Below, in pieces: positions 7,855 through 15,922 of a stretch of DNA of 64,000 nt (its first letter is position 1; each line of letters opens with the position of its first letter). The notes below the pieces were generated by a model. That model was given only the letters and a program-made list of their open reading frames with translations. It did not search any database and was not told the origin of the DNA. A program made the position numbers and the translations under genes. The DNA lies in assembly GCF_900115095.1 (NCBI RefSeq), contig NZ_FOVH01000001.1, positions 248,001 to 312,000 on the forward strand. The letters are read 5' to 3'. Source of the stretch: Actinomadura madurae. Its GTDB lineage: Bacteria; Actinomycetota; Actinomycetes; Streptosporangiales; Streptosporangiaceae.

Positions 7855-8529
7855 GTGCGACCTGACTACGACCCCCTCGACGATCCGCCATGGGCCATGC
7901 AATTGGTGGTACGCGCGGAGAAGGCCGATCCGCCCAATCACGGCGCGGTCTGCGAGGCGGCGGCGACCGCGGTCGTGAGGCTGCTCACCGATCCGCGGGC
8001 CGCCGATCCCGAGGGGGAGTGGCGCGAGGCCGTCCGGGAGTGGGAGGCGCGCAGGATCAGGAAGGTGACACGGCGCGCCCGCGGCGTCCGCTGGCCGGAG
8101 GCCGAGGCGCTGCCCGGCGTCACCGTCGAGCACGCGGGCGCGCAGGTGCGGGCGTTCCCGCCCGGCCCGGTGTCGGAGGTCCCGCCGCAGCTGGCCAAGC
8201 TCCAGGTGGCGGGTCTGGACCTCCCCGACGAGGCGGAGCCGGGCCCGCCGCCCGAGCCGCCGTACGCCGCGATCGCCCTGAACCCGGACGTGACGATCAC
8301 GACCGGGAAGGCCGCCGCCCAGTGCGGGCACGCCGCCCAGCTCCTCCTCCGCCGGGGCCGCCGCAGGCATGTGGCGGCGTGGGTCGAGGCCGGCGCCCGC
8401 GTCCACCTGGCCCGGGACGTGCCGTGGAGCCGCTGCGTGAAGGAGGCTGCGGTCGCCGTCCGCGACGGCGGGTTCACCGAGGTCGCGCCGGGCACGATGA
8501 CCGCGACCGCCTGGCTCGTCCGCCGGTAG
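7855..8529 (+). CDS. Peptidyl-tRNA hydrolase, Pth2 family
   Basis: A 224-residue protein with a Pth2-type domain in its carboxyl half. VTITTGKAAAQCGHAAQL near residues 143-160 matches the conserved GKxAAQxGHA helix of archaeal/eukaryal-type peptidyl-tRNA hydrolase, which releases peptides from tRNA. The amino-terminal DPPWAMQLVVRAEK is typical of a long actinobacterial branch of this family, in which tRNA hydrolysis has mostly not been shown. GTG 7855 is uncertain: no good ribosome site is present, and GTG 7816 or ATG 7897 are possible. It is convergent with the carboxypeptidase pseudogene. Confidence 0.75.
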   Translation: MRPDYDPLDDPPWAMQLVVRAEKADPPNHGAVCEAAATAVVRLLTDPRAADPEGEWREAVREWEARRIRKVTRRARGVRWPEAEALPGVTVEHAGAQVRAFPPGPVSEVPPQLAKLQVAGLDLPDEAEPGPPPEPPYAAIALNPDVTITTGKAAAQCGHAAQLLLRRGRRRHVAAWVEAGARVHLARDVPWSRCVKEAAVAVRDGGFTEVAPGTMTATAWLVRR

Positions 8530-8571
8530 GCGCGGCGCGCCGGGACGGGTCCGCCGCGCCGCGCCGGCGGA

Positions 8572-10235
8572 TCAGGGCAGGGTGACGGCGACCGGCGCGA
8601 TGCCGGCCGCGCGGATGAGGGACGGCAGGCGCCCGGCGAACGGATGGTGGTCCACCGGCAGGCCCCGCGGGTTGTCGATCACGTAGTGGACGACGCCGCC
8701 GGCGCGCCGCTCCGCCCACGCCGCGCCGACCGACCGCAGCACGGACACGGTCCCGGCCGCGTCCGCCGCCTTCACCGACACCCGGATCGGCGACTCGTAC
8801 GACGGCAGCCCGGCCGCCTCCCGCGCCGCCTTGGCCGTGGCGCCCGCTCGCGGCGCCGCCGCCTTCGCCGGGTCGGGGCCCAGGATCGCGTTGTAGAGCA
8901 GCCTGGCCGTCCCGTCGGTCAGGGCGCGGAAGTTTGGCTCGGCCGCGAACAGCACCGACCGTCCCTCCCCGACGGGCTGGTCGACGACCGCGGCGGTGCC
9001 GCCCAGCTCGGACGCGCCGCGCTCGTACCCGGAGACGAACCAGTCGGGTGAATCCGCCTCCGGATACGCCACGGCGACGCCGCTGGACGCCTTTATGACC
9101 AGGTCGTAGGAGGTGAAGTTCCAGGCCGTGGCGCCGACGCCCCTCGCCAGCGGGCTCGCGCCGTCCACCTTCACGCGGAACAGCGTGCCGGGGATGTCGG
9201 ACGTCGGCTCGGCCAGCGTCGCCGTCGTCAGCCCGAGCCGGGCGCCGCCCCGCCAGCCGACGTAGCGGCCGCCGGCCCGCGCCCACTGCTGGAGGGCGGC
9301 GCGGCCCGCGTCACCGAGCGCCGTGTAGGCGGACGAAGCCGGGCCGTTCGGCGTGAGGAGCACCTCGACGCCCGAGAGCTCGCCCGCGGCGACGTCCGCC
9401 GGGGTGAGCAGCGTGAACGGGAGCTTCCAGTCCCGGTCGAGCCGGTGCCGGAGCCAGCCCGCCGACTCCCGCGCCGAGGACGACGTCGCCGACAGCTGCA
9501 GGACCGCGAGCCTGGGCGCCTTCCCCTCGTGTCCGGGACGCGGCGCCGCCGGGGTCGGCACCCGCACCGCCTTCGGGCGCAGGACGGCGCCGGACGAGCC
9601 GCCGGACACGTTCCCGATCAGTGGCAGGCTCCACGCCGTCACGTCGTAGAAGTACGGGAACGGCGTGTAGGAGTCCTCGTTCAGCATGGCCTGGATCCAG
9701 TGCTTCCGACCCTGCGCCATGGAGATCACGTAGGTGCCCGCGGGCAGCGTCGTCCCGGCCTCCGGCTTCCCGTACGCCTTGAAGTCGGGCACGGTCAGCG
9801 GCCGGACGAGCCTCTCGACGCGCACGCCCATCCGCTGCAGGCGGGGGTGCGGGGGTCGCGCAGCAGGCCGGCCTCCAGCCGCACCTTGGCCAGCCCGGCC
9901 TTGGAGATCAGCTCGGGGCGTCCCGCGATCGCGTACTTCAGCGGGCGCCCCTGCGCGCTGGTCGCCAGCGTCCCGGACACGACCCGCTCGCTCCTGGCGG
10001 CGACCGTCTCCAGGTACCTGTCGGACTCGGCGGCGGTGACGGGCCGCTCGCCGAGGTCGAAGCCGAGGACCTGCTCGGGGGAGGGGACCCTGCCTCGGTA
10101 GACCGGCGCGGTCTGCGTCGGGTCGCATCCTGCCGCCGGCGCGGCGGGCTGCGCGGCGGCGGGCGCGCCGAGCGACGCCGGGACCGCCAGGGACGCCGCC
10201 AGCACCAGGGGCAACGTCAGTTTTCGGGCTCTCAT
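8572..10235 (-). pseudogene. Zinc carboxypeptidase (M14) lacking its catalytic domain
   Basis: Remnant of a secreted M14 zinc carboxypeptidase. The first part (10235 to about 9840) has a signal peptide (LTLPLVLAASLAVPASLGAP) and the family's amino-terminal region up to LRDPRTP. The second part (about 9838 to 8572), in a different frame, begins RMGVRVERLVRPLTV and contains the family's post-catalytic region (AQGRKHWIQAMLNEDSYTPF) and carboxyl domains. Everything between, including both zinc-binding motifs and the catalytic Glu, is missing, and the join is out of frame. The join lies at or near CTGCAG (9835-9840). Each half is otherwise free of stops, suggesting a fairly recent deletion. The second half might still be translated alone, but it would have no peptidase activity. 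Confidence 0.8.
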
Positions 10236-10289
10236 GAGCCACAACGTGACACCGGGCGCGAACCGCACCAACGGCAACTTCTGCCAAGA

Positions 10290-10892
10290 TCAGTCGCGCG
10301 GCCCTGGGCGGGGCCGCGGCCCGGTCAGGGAGGCGGCCCGGTTGATCGCCTGGAGGGCGAACTCCTGGGTCCGGGTGAGGCCGCCCGGCCCGCGTCCCGG
10401 CGTGTCGGGCGTGTCGCCCTTCGGGGCCGCCGCGAGCTGGGCCTTCGCGCTCAGCCCGTAGGAGAGGAACAGCAGCACGACGAACCCCGCCAGGTAGGCC
10501 AGGTGCTGGAGAAGGCCGCCCCACCTGCCCGTGAAGACGTCCAGGACGGCGAACATGGCGAACCCGGCCATCCAGCCGGCCGTCGGCGGGACGAGCAGCA
10601 TGTCCCGGCGCAGGACGAGCCCGGCCGCGGCGCAGGCGACGAGCAGCGTCTCGGCCACCTTGACGAGGACCAGCACGCCCGTCGCGGGGCCGGAGCCGAA
10701 GTAGCCCTCGATCTCCTCGACCCGGTCGCCCCACAGCACCGCCGCGCTGAGCAGGCCCGCGGCGCCGTAGGCGATGAGGAAAACGCCGACCGCGTAGTGG
10801 AACCGGTGCCACGTCCGCGAGCCGCGTGCGGCGCCGCCCGCCGGAGTCGCGGACGGGCCCGCTCCTGGCTGCGCACCCGCGCCCACCGTCAT
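10290..10892 (-). CDS. Four-helix membrane protein, unknown function
   Basis: A 200-residue integral membrane protein not assigned to a characterised family. Four hydrophobic helices are visible: about 33-53 (AVGVFLIAYGAAGLLSAAVL), 72-92 (GVLVLVKVAETLLVACAAAG), 101-121, and 129-147. The carboxyl 50 residues are polar and proline-rich. ATG 10892 has GGGGGCGGAAG just upstream. It lies 54 bases upstream of the carboxypeptidase pseudogene on the same strand, so the two may once have been co-transcribed. Confidence 0.7.
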   Translation of the reverse strand: MTVGAGAQPGAGPSATPAGGAARGSRTWHRFHYAVGVFLIAYGAAGLLSAAVLWGDRVEEIEGYFGSGPATGVLVLVKVAETLLVACAAAGLVLRRDMLLVPPTAGWMAGFAMFAVLDVFTGRWGGLLQHLAYLAGFVVLLFLSYGLSAKAQLAAAPKGDTPDTPGRGPGGLTRTQEFALQAINRAASLTGPRPRPGPRD

Positions 10893-11091
10893 CTTCCGCC
10901 CCCAAGTTCCGGTTGATGTGTTAGGCGCAAGATATCCCGGATAAGGTTCCGCCCACCTCCGAAACGCGGGGCGCGCGCGTGTCCGCCGTCCCCGCCATCA
11001 CCCGGCTGACCAGCCGGGGTGCTTGCGCACGGGCGGGTGAAGCGGGACGCTGAAGGCACGTCGGGCCGCGCGGAATCCGTGAGGAACAAGG

Positions 11092-11388
11092 ATGACGCCT
11101 GACGATACGGGAACGGCCGCGCCGTCGAAGACGCGGATCGAATATCTGGAAGAGCTCGGGGACGAGCTGGTCAAGCGCGGTCTCAGGGTGCGCATCACCC
11201 TGCCCCGCGGCCAGTCGCCCAGCCTGCACGTGATGAACCCGGACGCGGCCGCCCTCACCGAGAACATCCTGGCGGAACAGGGCGCCGACGGCTGGTGGTA
11301 CTGGTGGTCGTGGGCCGAGCGCATCGCGCCCGCCGACGACGTGGCCGGCGCGGCCGAGCGGGTCGCGATCGTCCTCGCCGTCCGCTGA
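11092..11388 (+). CDS. Small aromatic-rich protein, unknown function
   Basis: A 98-residue soluble protein of unknown function. It has an amphipathic helix (KTRIEYLEELGDELVKRG), two short strands, and an unusual cluster GWWYWWSWAERI near residues 64-75. The layout (helix, strand, WW cluster, helix) is loosely like the GxWWA proteins at 2704 and 56052, but similarity is too weak to call homology. ATG 11092 has GAGGAA eight bases upstream. It is followed by the sugar-importer operon, with a candidate operator only 12 bases past its stop. Confidence 0.6.
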   Translation: MTPDDTGTAAPSKTRIEYLEELGDELVKRGLRVRITLPRGQSPSLHVMNPDAAALTENILAEQGADGWWYWWSWAERIAPADDVAGAAERVAIVLAVR

Positions 11389-11399
11389 ATGTTGAGCCG

Positions 11400-11411
11400 C
11401 GAAACATTTCG
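11400..11411. promoter_or_regulatory. LacI-like palindrome upstream of the sugar importer
   Basis: CGAAACATTTCG is a 5-2-5 palindrome resembling LacI-family operators; it overlaps a second dyad AATGTT, nine bases, AACATT (11388-11408). It lies 270 bases upstream of the binding-protein gene. Confidence 0.4.
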
Positions 11412-11511
11412 CTGACCGGGCCCGCCGGGGGCGGGTCCGGCGGGCGCCCGCCGCCGGCCGTCCCGCCGCCGCTCGCCATCCCCCGTTTCACCCGTGTTGA
11501 TCTCGCGTTAC

Positions 11512-11539
11512 TTGATTGTTACCGCCGACAACAAATCAA
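11512..11539. promoter_or_regulatory. Candidate ROK/XylR operator
   Basis: TTGATTGTT and AACAAATCAA form an inverted repeat (one-base offset) around a nine-base centre, 140 bases before the binding-protein gene. AT-rich GTT/AAC dyads of this kind are typical of ROK/XylR sites, and a ROK gene ends this locus. A further ACATTC...GAATGT dyad lies at 11593-11614. Confidence 0.45.
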
Positions 11540-11681
11540 CTCGGCGCCAGGTCTGGCGCGACGGGCGGGCGCGACATAAGTTGCGGGGCACAACATTCAC
11601 GTCGGTGGGAATGTGATCTCGCCCACCGGCACCGGCCACCCCGGCCGCGGCACGCGGCCACGCCCAGAAAGGACCCGGGCT

Positions 11682-12767
11682 ATGCGCAAGGGGATCCTCA
11701 GCCTGATGGCCCTCACGACGGCCGCGGCGCTCAGCCTCACCGCGTGCGGCGACGACGGCGACGACTCCGGCGGCGACTCCGGAGCGGCCAAGGGAAAGGT
11801 CGGCGTGATCCTGCCCGACACCGCCTCCTCCGCCCGCTGGGAGAACTTCGACCGCCCCTACCTCCAGCAGGCCTTCAAGGCCGCCGGGGTCGAGAGCGAC
11901 ATCCAGAACGCCGAGGGCTCCGCCCAGCGGTTCCAGACCATCGCCGACCAGATGCTCACCAGCGGCGTCACCGTCCTGCTCATCACCGGGCTGGACTCCA
12001 ACTCCGCCGCGGCCGTGCAGCGCAAGGCGCAGGCGCAGGGCGTCAAGACCATCGACTACGACCGGCTCACCCTCGGCGGCGTCGCCGACTACTACGTCTC
12101 GTTCGACAACGTGAAGGTCGGCGAGACGATGGGCGCGGGCCTGCAGAAGTGCCTGGGCGAGAAGGACGCCAACATCGTCTACCTGAACGGCTCGCCCACC
12201 GACAACAACGCGACCCTCTTCGCCAAGGGCTCGCACAACGTCCTCGACAAGGTCAGCACCTACAAGAAGGTCGCGGAGCAGCCCGTCCCGGACTGGAAGG
12301 CCGAGAAGGCCGCCACGCTCTTCGAGCAGATGTGGACCGAGCAGAAGGGCAAGATCGACGGCGTGCTCGCCGCGAACGACAACCTCGGCAACGCGGTGAT
12401 CTCGATCCTGAAGAAGAACCAGCGGGCGGGCAAGGTCCCGGTCACCGGCCAGGACGCCACCCTGCAGGGCCTGCAGAACATCCTCGACGGCACGCAGTGC
12501 ATGTCGGTCTACAAGCCGACCAAGCAGGAGGCCGACGCGGCCGTCAAGCTGGCCGTCTCGCTGATCAAGGGCGAGAAGGGCGAGACCACCGCCACCGAGC
12601 ACGACCCGGTCGGCAAGCGTGACGTCCCGTCGGTGCTGCTCACCCCGATCGGCATCACCAAGGAGAACGTCAAGCAGGTCACCGACGACGGCGCGGTCAA
12701 GGCGGCCGACCTCTGCAAGGGGGCGTACGCGGCCAAGTGCGAGGCCGCGGGCATCAAGGTCCAGTAA
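11682..12767 (+). CDS. Sugar ABC transporter binding lipoprotein, XylF-like
   Basis: A 361-residue periplasmic-type sugar-binding lipoprotein of the ribose/xylose class (Peripla_BP_4). The signal ends in a lipobox, SLTAC, with Cys22 as the lipid anchor. The domain runs from VGVILPDTASSARW, typical of XylF, through LAANDNLGNAVISIL and PVTGQDATLQGLQNILDGTQ, the usual second-lobe motifs. It delivers sugar to the permease at 13718-14965. Xylose is plausible, since the layout resembles the streptomycete xylFGH-rok locus, but it is not proven. ATG 11682 has AAAGGA nine bases upstream. A very strong hairpin follows, so it is probably made in excess of the other subunits. Confidence 0.88.
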   Translation: MRKGILSLMALTTAAALSLTACGDDGDDSGGDSGAAKGKVGVILPDTASSARWENFDRPYLQQAFKAAGVESDIQNAEGSAQRFQTIADQMLTSGVTVLLITGLDSNSAAAVQRKAQAQGVKTIDYDRLTLGGVADYYVSFDNVKVGETMGAGLQKCLGEKDANIVYLNGSPTDNNATLFAKGSHNVLDKVSTYKKVAEQPVPDWKAEKAATLFEQMWTEQKGKIDGVLAANDNLGNAVISILKKNQRAGKVPVTGQDATLQGLQNILDGTQCMSVYKPTKQEADAAVKLAVSLIKGEKGETTATEHDPVGKRDVPSVLLTPIGITKENVKQVTDDGAVKAADLCKGAYAAKCEAAGIKVQ

Positions 12768-12787
12768 CCGCTCCCCGCCCCTACCTC

Positions 12788-12855
12788 GTGGCGGGCCCCA
12801 CACCGCTGAGGGCGTCCCGGGCACCCGGAAACCCGGGACGCCGGGGGCCCGCCAC
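12788..12855 (+). terminator. Nested hairpin between binding protein and ATPase
   Basis: Two stacked stems: an outer 12-bp stem (12788-12799 with 12844-12855) enclosing an 11-bp stem (12811-12821 with 12832-12842). There is no T-run. Placed between the lipoprotein and ATPase genes of one operon, it probably partly terminates or protects the 3' end of the lipoprotein message. Confidence 0.6.
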
Positions 12856-12882
12856 GGGCGCGACAGACTCGGAAGGAAACAC

Positions 12883-13668
12883 GTGGCTGATAACGGAGAC
12901 CCCGTCCTCCGCCTGACCGGGCTCAACAAGAGCTTCGGTGCCGTCCACGTCCTGCACGACGTGGACTTCACGCTGCGGCTGGGCGAGGTCATGGCCCTCG
13001 TCGGCGACAACGGAGCGGGCAAGACGACCCTGATCAAGTGCATCGCGGGCATCCACCCGATCGACTCGGGGCACGTCGAGTTCGACGGGCGGCCGGTGAC
13101 CATCGACGGCCCCCGCACCGCGTCCGAACTCGGCATCGAGGTCGTCTACCAGGACCTCGCCCTCGCCGACAACCTGGACATCGTGCAGAACATGTTCCTC
13201 GGCCGCGAACGCCGCCGGGGGCTCGTGCTGGACGAGGCGTCGATGGAGGAGTCCGCGCGGGAGGTCCTCGCGCGGCTGTCGGTCCGCACCGTCAAGTCCG
13301 TCCGCCAGCAGGTGTCGAGCCTGTCCGGCGGGCAGCGGCAGACCGTCGCCATCGCCAAGGCGGCGCTGTGGGAGTCCAAGGTCGTGATCCTGGACGAGCC
13401 CACCGCCGCGCTCGGCGTCGCCCAGACGCGGCAGGTGCTCAACCTCGTCCGGCGGCTCGCCGACAGCGGGCACGCCGTCGTGCTGATCTCGCACAACATG
13501 AACGACGTGTTCGAGGTCGCCGACCGCATCACCGCGCTCTACCTCGGCCGTGTCGCGGCGGACGTCGCCCGCTCCGAGGTCACCCACGGCCAGGTCGTGG
13601 AGCTCATCACCGCCGGCCGTTCCGGTGATCTCGGCCTCGCGCCGACGACCGCCGCCGAGAGCATCTGA
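12883..13668 (+). CDS. Sugar ABC transporter ATPase, XylG/FrcA-like
   Basis: A 261-residue single-domain ABC ATPase. Walker A is GDNGAGKTTL, the Q-loop region reads VVYQDLALADNLDIVQNMFLG, the signature is LSGGQRQ, Walker B is VVILDEPTAAL, and the switch His is in ISHNM. Unlike E. coli XylG or RbsA it has only one nucleotide-binding domain, as in the FrcA type and streptomycete XylG. GTG 12883 has GGAAGGAAAC directly upstream. It powers the permease encoded 49 bases downstream. A close paralogue lies at 15164-15922. Confidence 0.88.
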   Translation: MADNGDPVLRLTGLNKSFGAVHVLHDVDFTLRLGEVMALVGDNGAGKTTLIKCIAGIHPIDSGHVEFDGRPVTIDGPRTASELGIEVVYQDLALADNLDIVQNMFLGRERRRGLVLDEASMEESAREVLARLSVRTVKSVRQQVSSLSGGQRQTVAIAKAALWESKVVILDEPTAALGVAQTRQVLNLVRRLADSGHAVVLISHNMNDVFEVADRITALYLGRVAADVARSEVTHGQVVELITAGRSGDLGLAPTTAAESI

Positions 13669-13717
13669 AGGGGGACCACGCGTGTCCACCGACCTCCCCA
13701 GACAGAAGGAGACCGCC

Positions 13718-14965
13718 ATGAAGCTGGCGGACTCGGACTTCGCGACCGACCGGCGCGAGCACGATGTGAGGTCCGCCGCGCTGGACTACTGGAACAAGAT
13801 CAAGTCCGGTGAGCTCGGCGCGCTCCCCGCCATCCTGGGACTGATCTCCCTCGTCGTGCTGTTCACCGCGCTGAAGCCCGACACGTTCCTCAGCAAGGGC
13901 AACATCGCCAACCTGTCCACCCAGGCGCTCCCCATCACGATCCTCGCGATGGGCCTGGTGTTCGTGCTGCTGGTCGGCGAGATCGACCTGTCGGCCGGCG
14001 TGGCGAGCGGCCTCAGCGCGGCCGTGATGGCCAAGCTCGTCGTGGACGCCGGCCAGCCCTGGTACGTGGCGATCATCAGCGCGGTGGCGACCGGGATCAT
14101 CATCGGCACCGTGATCGGCTGGCTCGTCTCGGTCCTGCGCATCCCCTCGTTCGTCGTCACGCTCGCGTTCTTCCTCGGACTCCAGGGCATCACGCTCCGG
14201 CTGATCGGCGAGGGCGGCACCGTCCCCGTCCGCGACGAGGTCATCGTGGCGTTCGCCAACAAGAACATGCCGATCTGGCTCGGCTGGACGTTCGCCTCGG
14301 CCTGCGCGGTCGGGTACACCGCCACCCAGCTGCTGCGCTGGCGGCGCCAGCGCGTCCGCGACCTGCACTCCAAGCCGCTGGAGTTCGTGATCGCGCAGTC
14401 CGCCGTGGTGGCCGCGGCGCTGCTGATCAGCACCTACGTGCTGAGCCTGGACCGGGCGCCCAGCCCGCTGATCACGCTCGGCGGCATCCCCTGGGGCGTG
14501 CTGCTGGTCGGCGTGCTGCTGATCGTCTGCACGTTCGTGCTCGGCCGCACCGGCTACGGGCGGCACATCTACGCCGTCGGCGGCAACGCCGAGGCCGCGC
14601 GCCGGGCCGGCATCAACGTCGCCCGCATCCGGATCTCCGTCTTCATGATCGGCTCCGGGCTGGCGGCGGTCAGCGGCATCGTGGCCGCGTCCCGGCTGAA
14701 CTCGGTCGCCACCGACGCGGGCGGCGGCAACACGCTGCTGTACGCGGTCGGCGCCGCCGTCATCGGCGGGACCAGCCTGTTCGGCGGGCGCGGCAAGGCG
14801 CGGGACGCGGTGCTCGGCGGGCTCGTCATCGCCATCATCGAGAACGGGCTCGGCCTGCTCGGCACCAAGGCCTACCTGAGCTTCCTGATCACCGGCGTCG
14901 TGCTGCTGCTGGCCGCCACGATGGACGCGCTGGCCAGGCGCCGGCGGTCGGCGGCCGGCCGGTGA
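13718..14965 (+). CDS. Sugar ABC transporter permease, XylH-like
   Basis: A 415-residue branched-chain/ribose-type (BPD_transp_2) permease. About ten hydrophobic segments are seen; the family loop GEIDLSAGVASGLSAAVMAK is at about residue 88, and the GRTGYGRHIYAVGGNAEAAR coupling loop is at about 276. ATG 13718 has AAGGAG six bases upstream and is preferred; an in-frame GTG at 13682 would add twelve residues. It forms the membrane channel for the XylF-like protein with one or both ATPases. A strong hairpin follows the gene. Confidence 0.88.
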   Translation: MKLADSDFATDRREHDVRSAALDYWNKIKSGELGALPAILGLISLVVLFTALKPDTFLSKGNIANLSTQALPITILAMGLVFVLLVGEIDLSAGVASGLSAAVMAKLVVDAGQPWYVAIISAVATGIIIGTVIGWLVSVLRIPSFVVTLAFFLGLQGITLRLIGEGGTVPVRDEVIVAFANKNMPIWLGWTFASACAVGYTATQLLRWRRQRVRDLHSKPLEFVIAQSAVVAAALLISTYVLSLDRAPSPLITLGGIPWGVLLVGVLLIVCTFVLGRTGYGRHIYAVGGNAEAARRAGINVARIRISVFMIGSGLAAVSGIVAASRLNSVATDAGGGNTLLYAVGAAVIGGTSLFGGRGKARDAVLGGLVIAIIENGLGLLGTKAYLSFLITGVVLLLAATMDALARRRRSAAGR

Positions 14966-15002
14966 CGGCGGGAACGCGGTGACCCCGTGAACCCGGCCGG
15001 GG

Positions 15003-15044
15003 ACGCCTGGGAGCCGGTGGCCCGCACCACCGGCTCCCCGGCGT
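15003..15044 (+). terminator. Hairpin after the sugar permease
   Basis: A 12-bp perfect stem (15009-15020 with 15027-15038), extended by five more pairs past one mismatch (15003-15007 with 15040-15044). It probably ends the binding protein-ATPase-permease transcript, so the second ATPase and ROK genes would be a separate unit. Confidence 0.6.
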
Positions 15045-15163
15045 GGGCGCCCGCCCCCGGCGCCGCTCCCGGCCGTTCCCGCGCGGGGAACACGGCTGGT
15101 ACGCTCACTGACCTCGACCGCCTGGCGGGTGGCGGCGGTGTGGGACGGTGGGAGCCAGTCGGC

Positions 15164-15922
15164 ATGTCGAAGACACCGGCGCTGGACCTGCGCGGCATCG
15201 ACAAGAGCTTCGGTTCCGTCCAGGTCCTGCAGGACGTCTCGTTCTCGGCCTATCCCGGCGAGATCACGGCCCTGATCGGTGACAACGGCGCCGGCAAGAC
15301 CACGCTGGTCAACTGCATCGGCGGCATCCACCCGGTCGACCGGGGCGAGTACCGCTTCGAGGGCCGCCAGGTCCGGGTCGGCGCCCCGCGCGACGCGAGC
15401 CGCCTCGGCATCGAGATCGTCCACCAGGACCTCGCGCTCTGCGAGAACCTCGACATCGTCCAGAACATGTTCCTCGGCAGGGAGCAGCGCAGCGGCCTGG
15501 CCCTGGACGAGGACACGATGGAGGAGATGGCCCGCGCGGCGCTGTCCGGCCTCGCCGTCCGCACGCTGGGCTCGGTCCGGCGCCGGATCTCCACGCTGTC
15601 CGGGGGGCAGCGGCAGATCGTCGCCATCGCCCGCGCCGTCCTGATGGACAGCAAGGTCGTGGTGCTGGACGAGCCGTCCGCCGCGCTCGGCATCGCGCAG
15701 AGCCAGCAGGTCCTGGAGGTCGTGCGGCGGCTCGCCGACAAGGGCCTCGCCGTCGTGCTGATCTCGCACAACATGAACGACGTCTTCGCGGTCTCCGACC
15801 GGATCGCCGCCCTCTACCTCGGCCGGATGGTCGCCCAGGTCAGGACCGCCGACGTCACCCACCGCCAGGTCGTCGAGCTGATCACTTCGGGAGCCGGCGA
15901 ACAGGTGGGGCTGCGCCGATGA
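15164..15922 (+). CDS. Second sugar ABC ATPase, paralogue of the first
   Basis: A 252-residue single-domain ABC ATPase closely alike to that at 12883-13668, with Walker A GDNGAGKTTL, signature LSGGQRQ, Walker B VVVLDEPSAAL and ISHNM. All catalytic motifs are intact. It has its own start region after a terminator-like hairpin and overlaps the ROK gene by four bases (ATGA), so it is co-translated with the regulator. It could form a heterodimer with the first ATPase on the single permease, or serve a permease encoded elsewhere. ATG 15164 has GGGAG about ten bases upstream. Confidence 0.87.
   Translation: MSKTPALDLRGIDKSFGSVQVLQDVSFSAYPGEITALIGDNGAGKTTLVNCIGGIHPVDRGEYRFEGRQVRVGAPRDASRLGIEIVHQDLALCENLDIVQNMFLGREQRSGLALDEDTMEEMARAALSGLAVRTLGSVRRRISTLSGGQRQIVAIARAVLMDSKVVVLDEPSAALGIAQSQQVLEVVRRLADKGLAVVLISHNMNDVFAVSDRIAALYLGRMVAQVRTADVTHRQVVELITSGAGEQVGLRR

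Noticed and set aside
8572..10905. A single 777-residue minus-strand gene
   Set aside because: Its first half is out of frame with both the carboxypeptidase signal region and the four-helix protein; only the last 420 residues belong to a recognisable protein.
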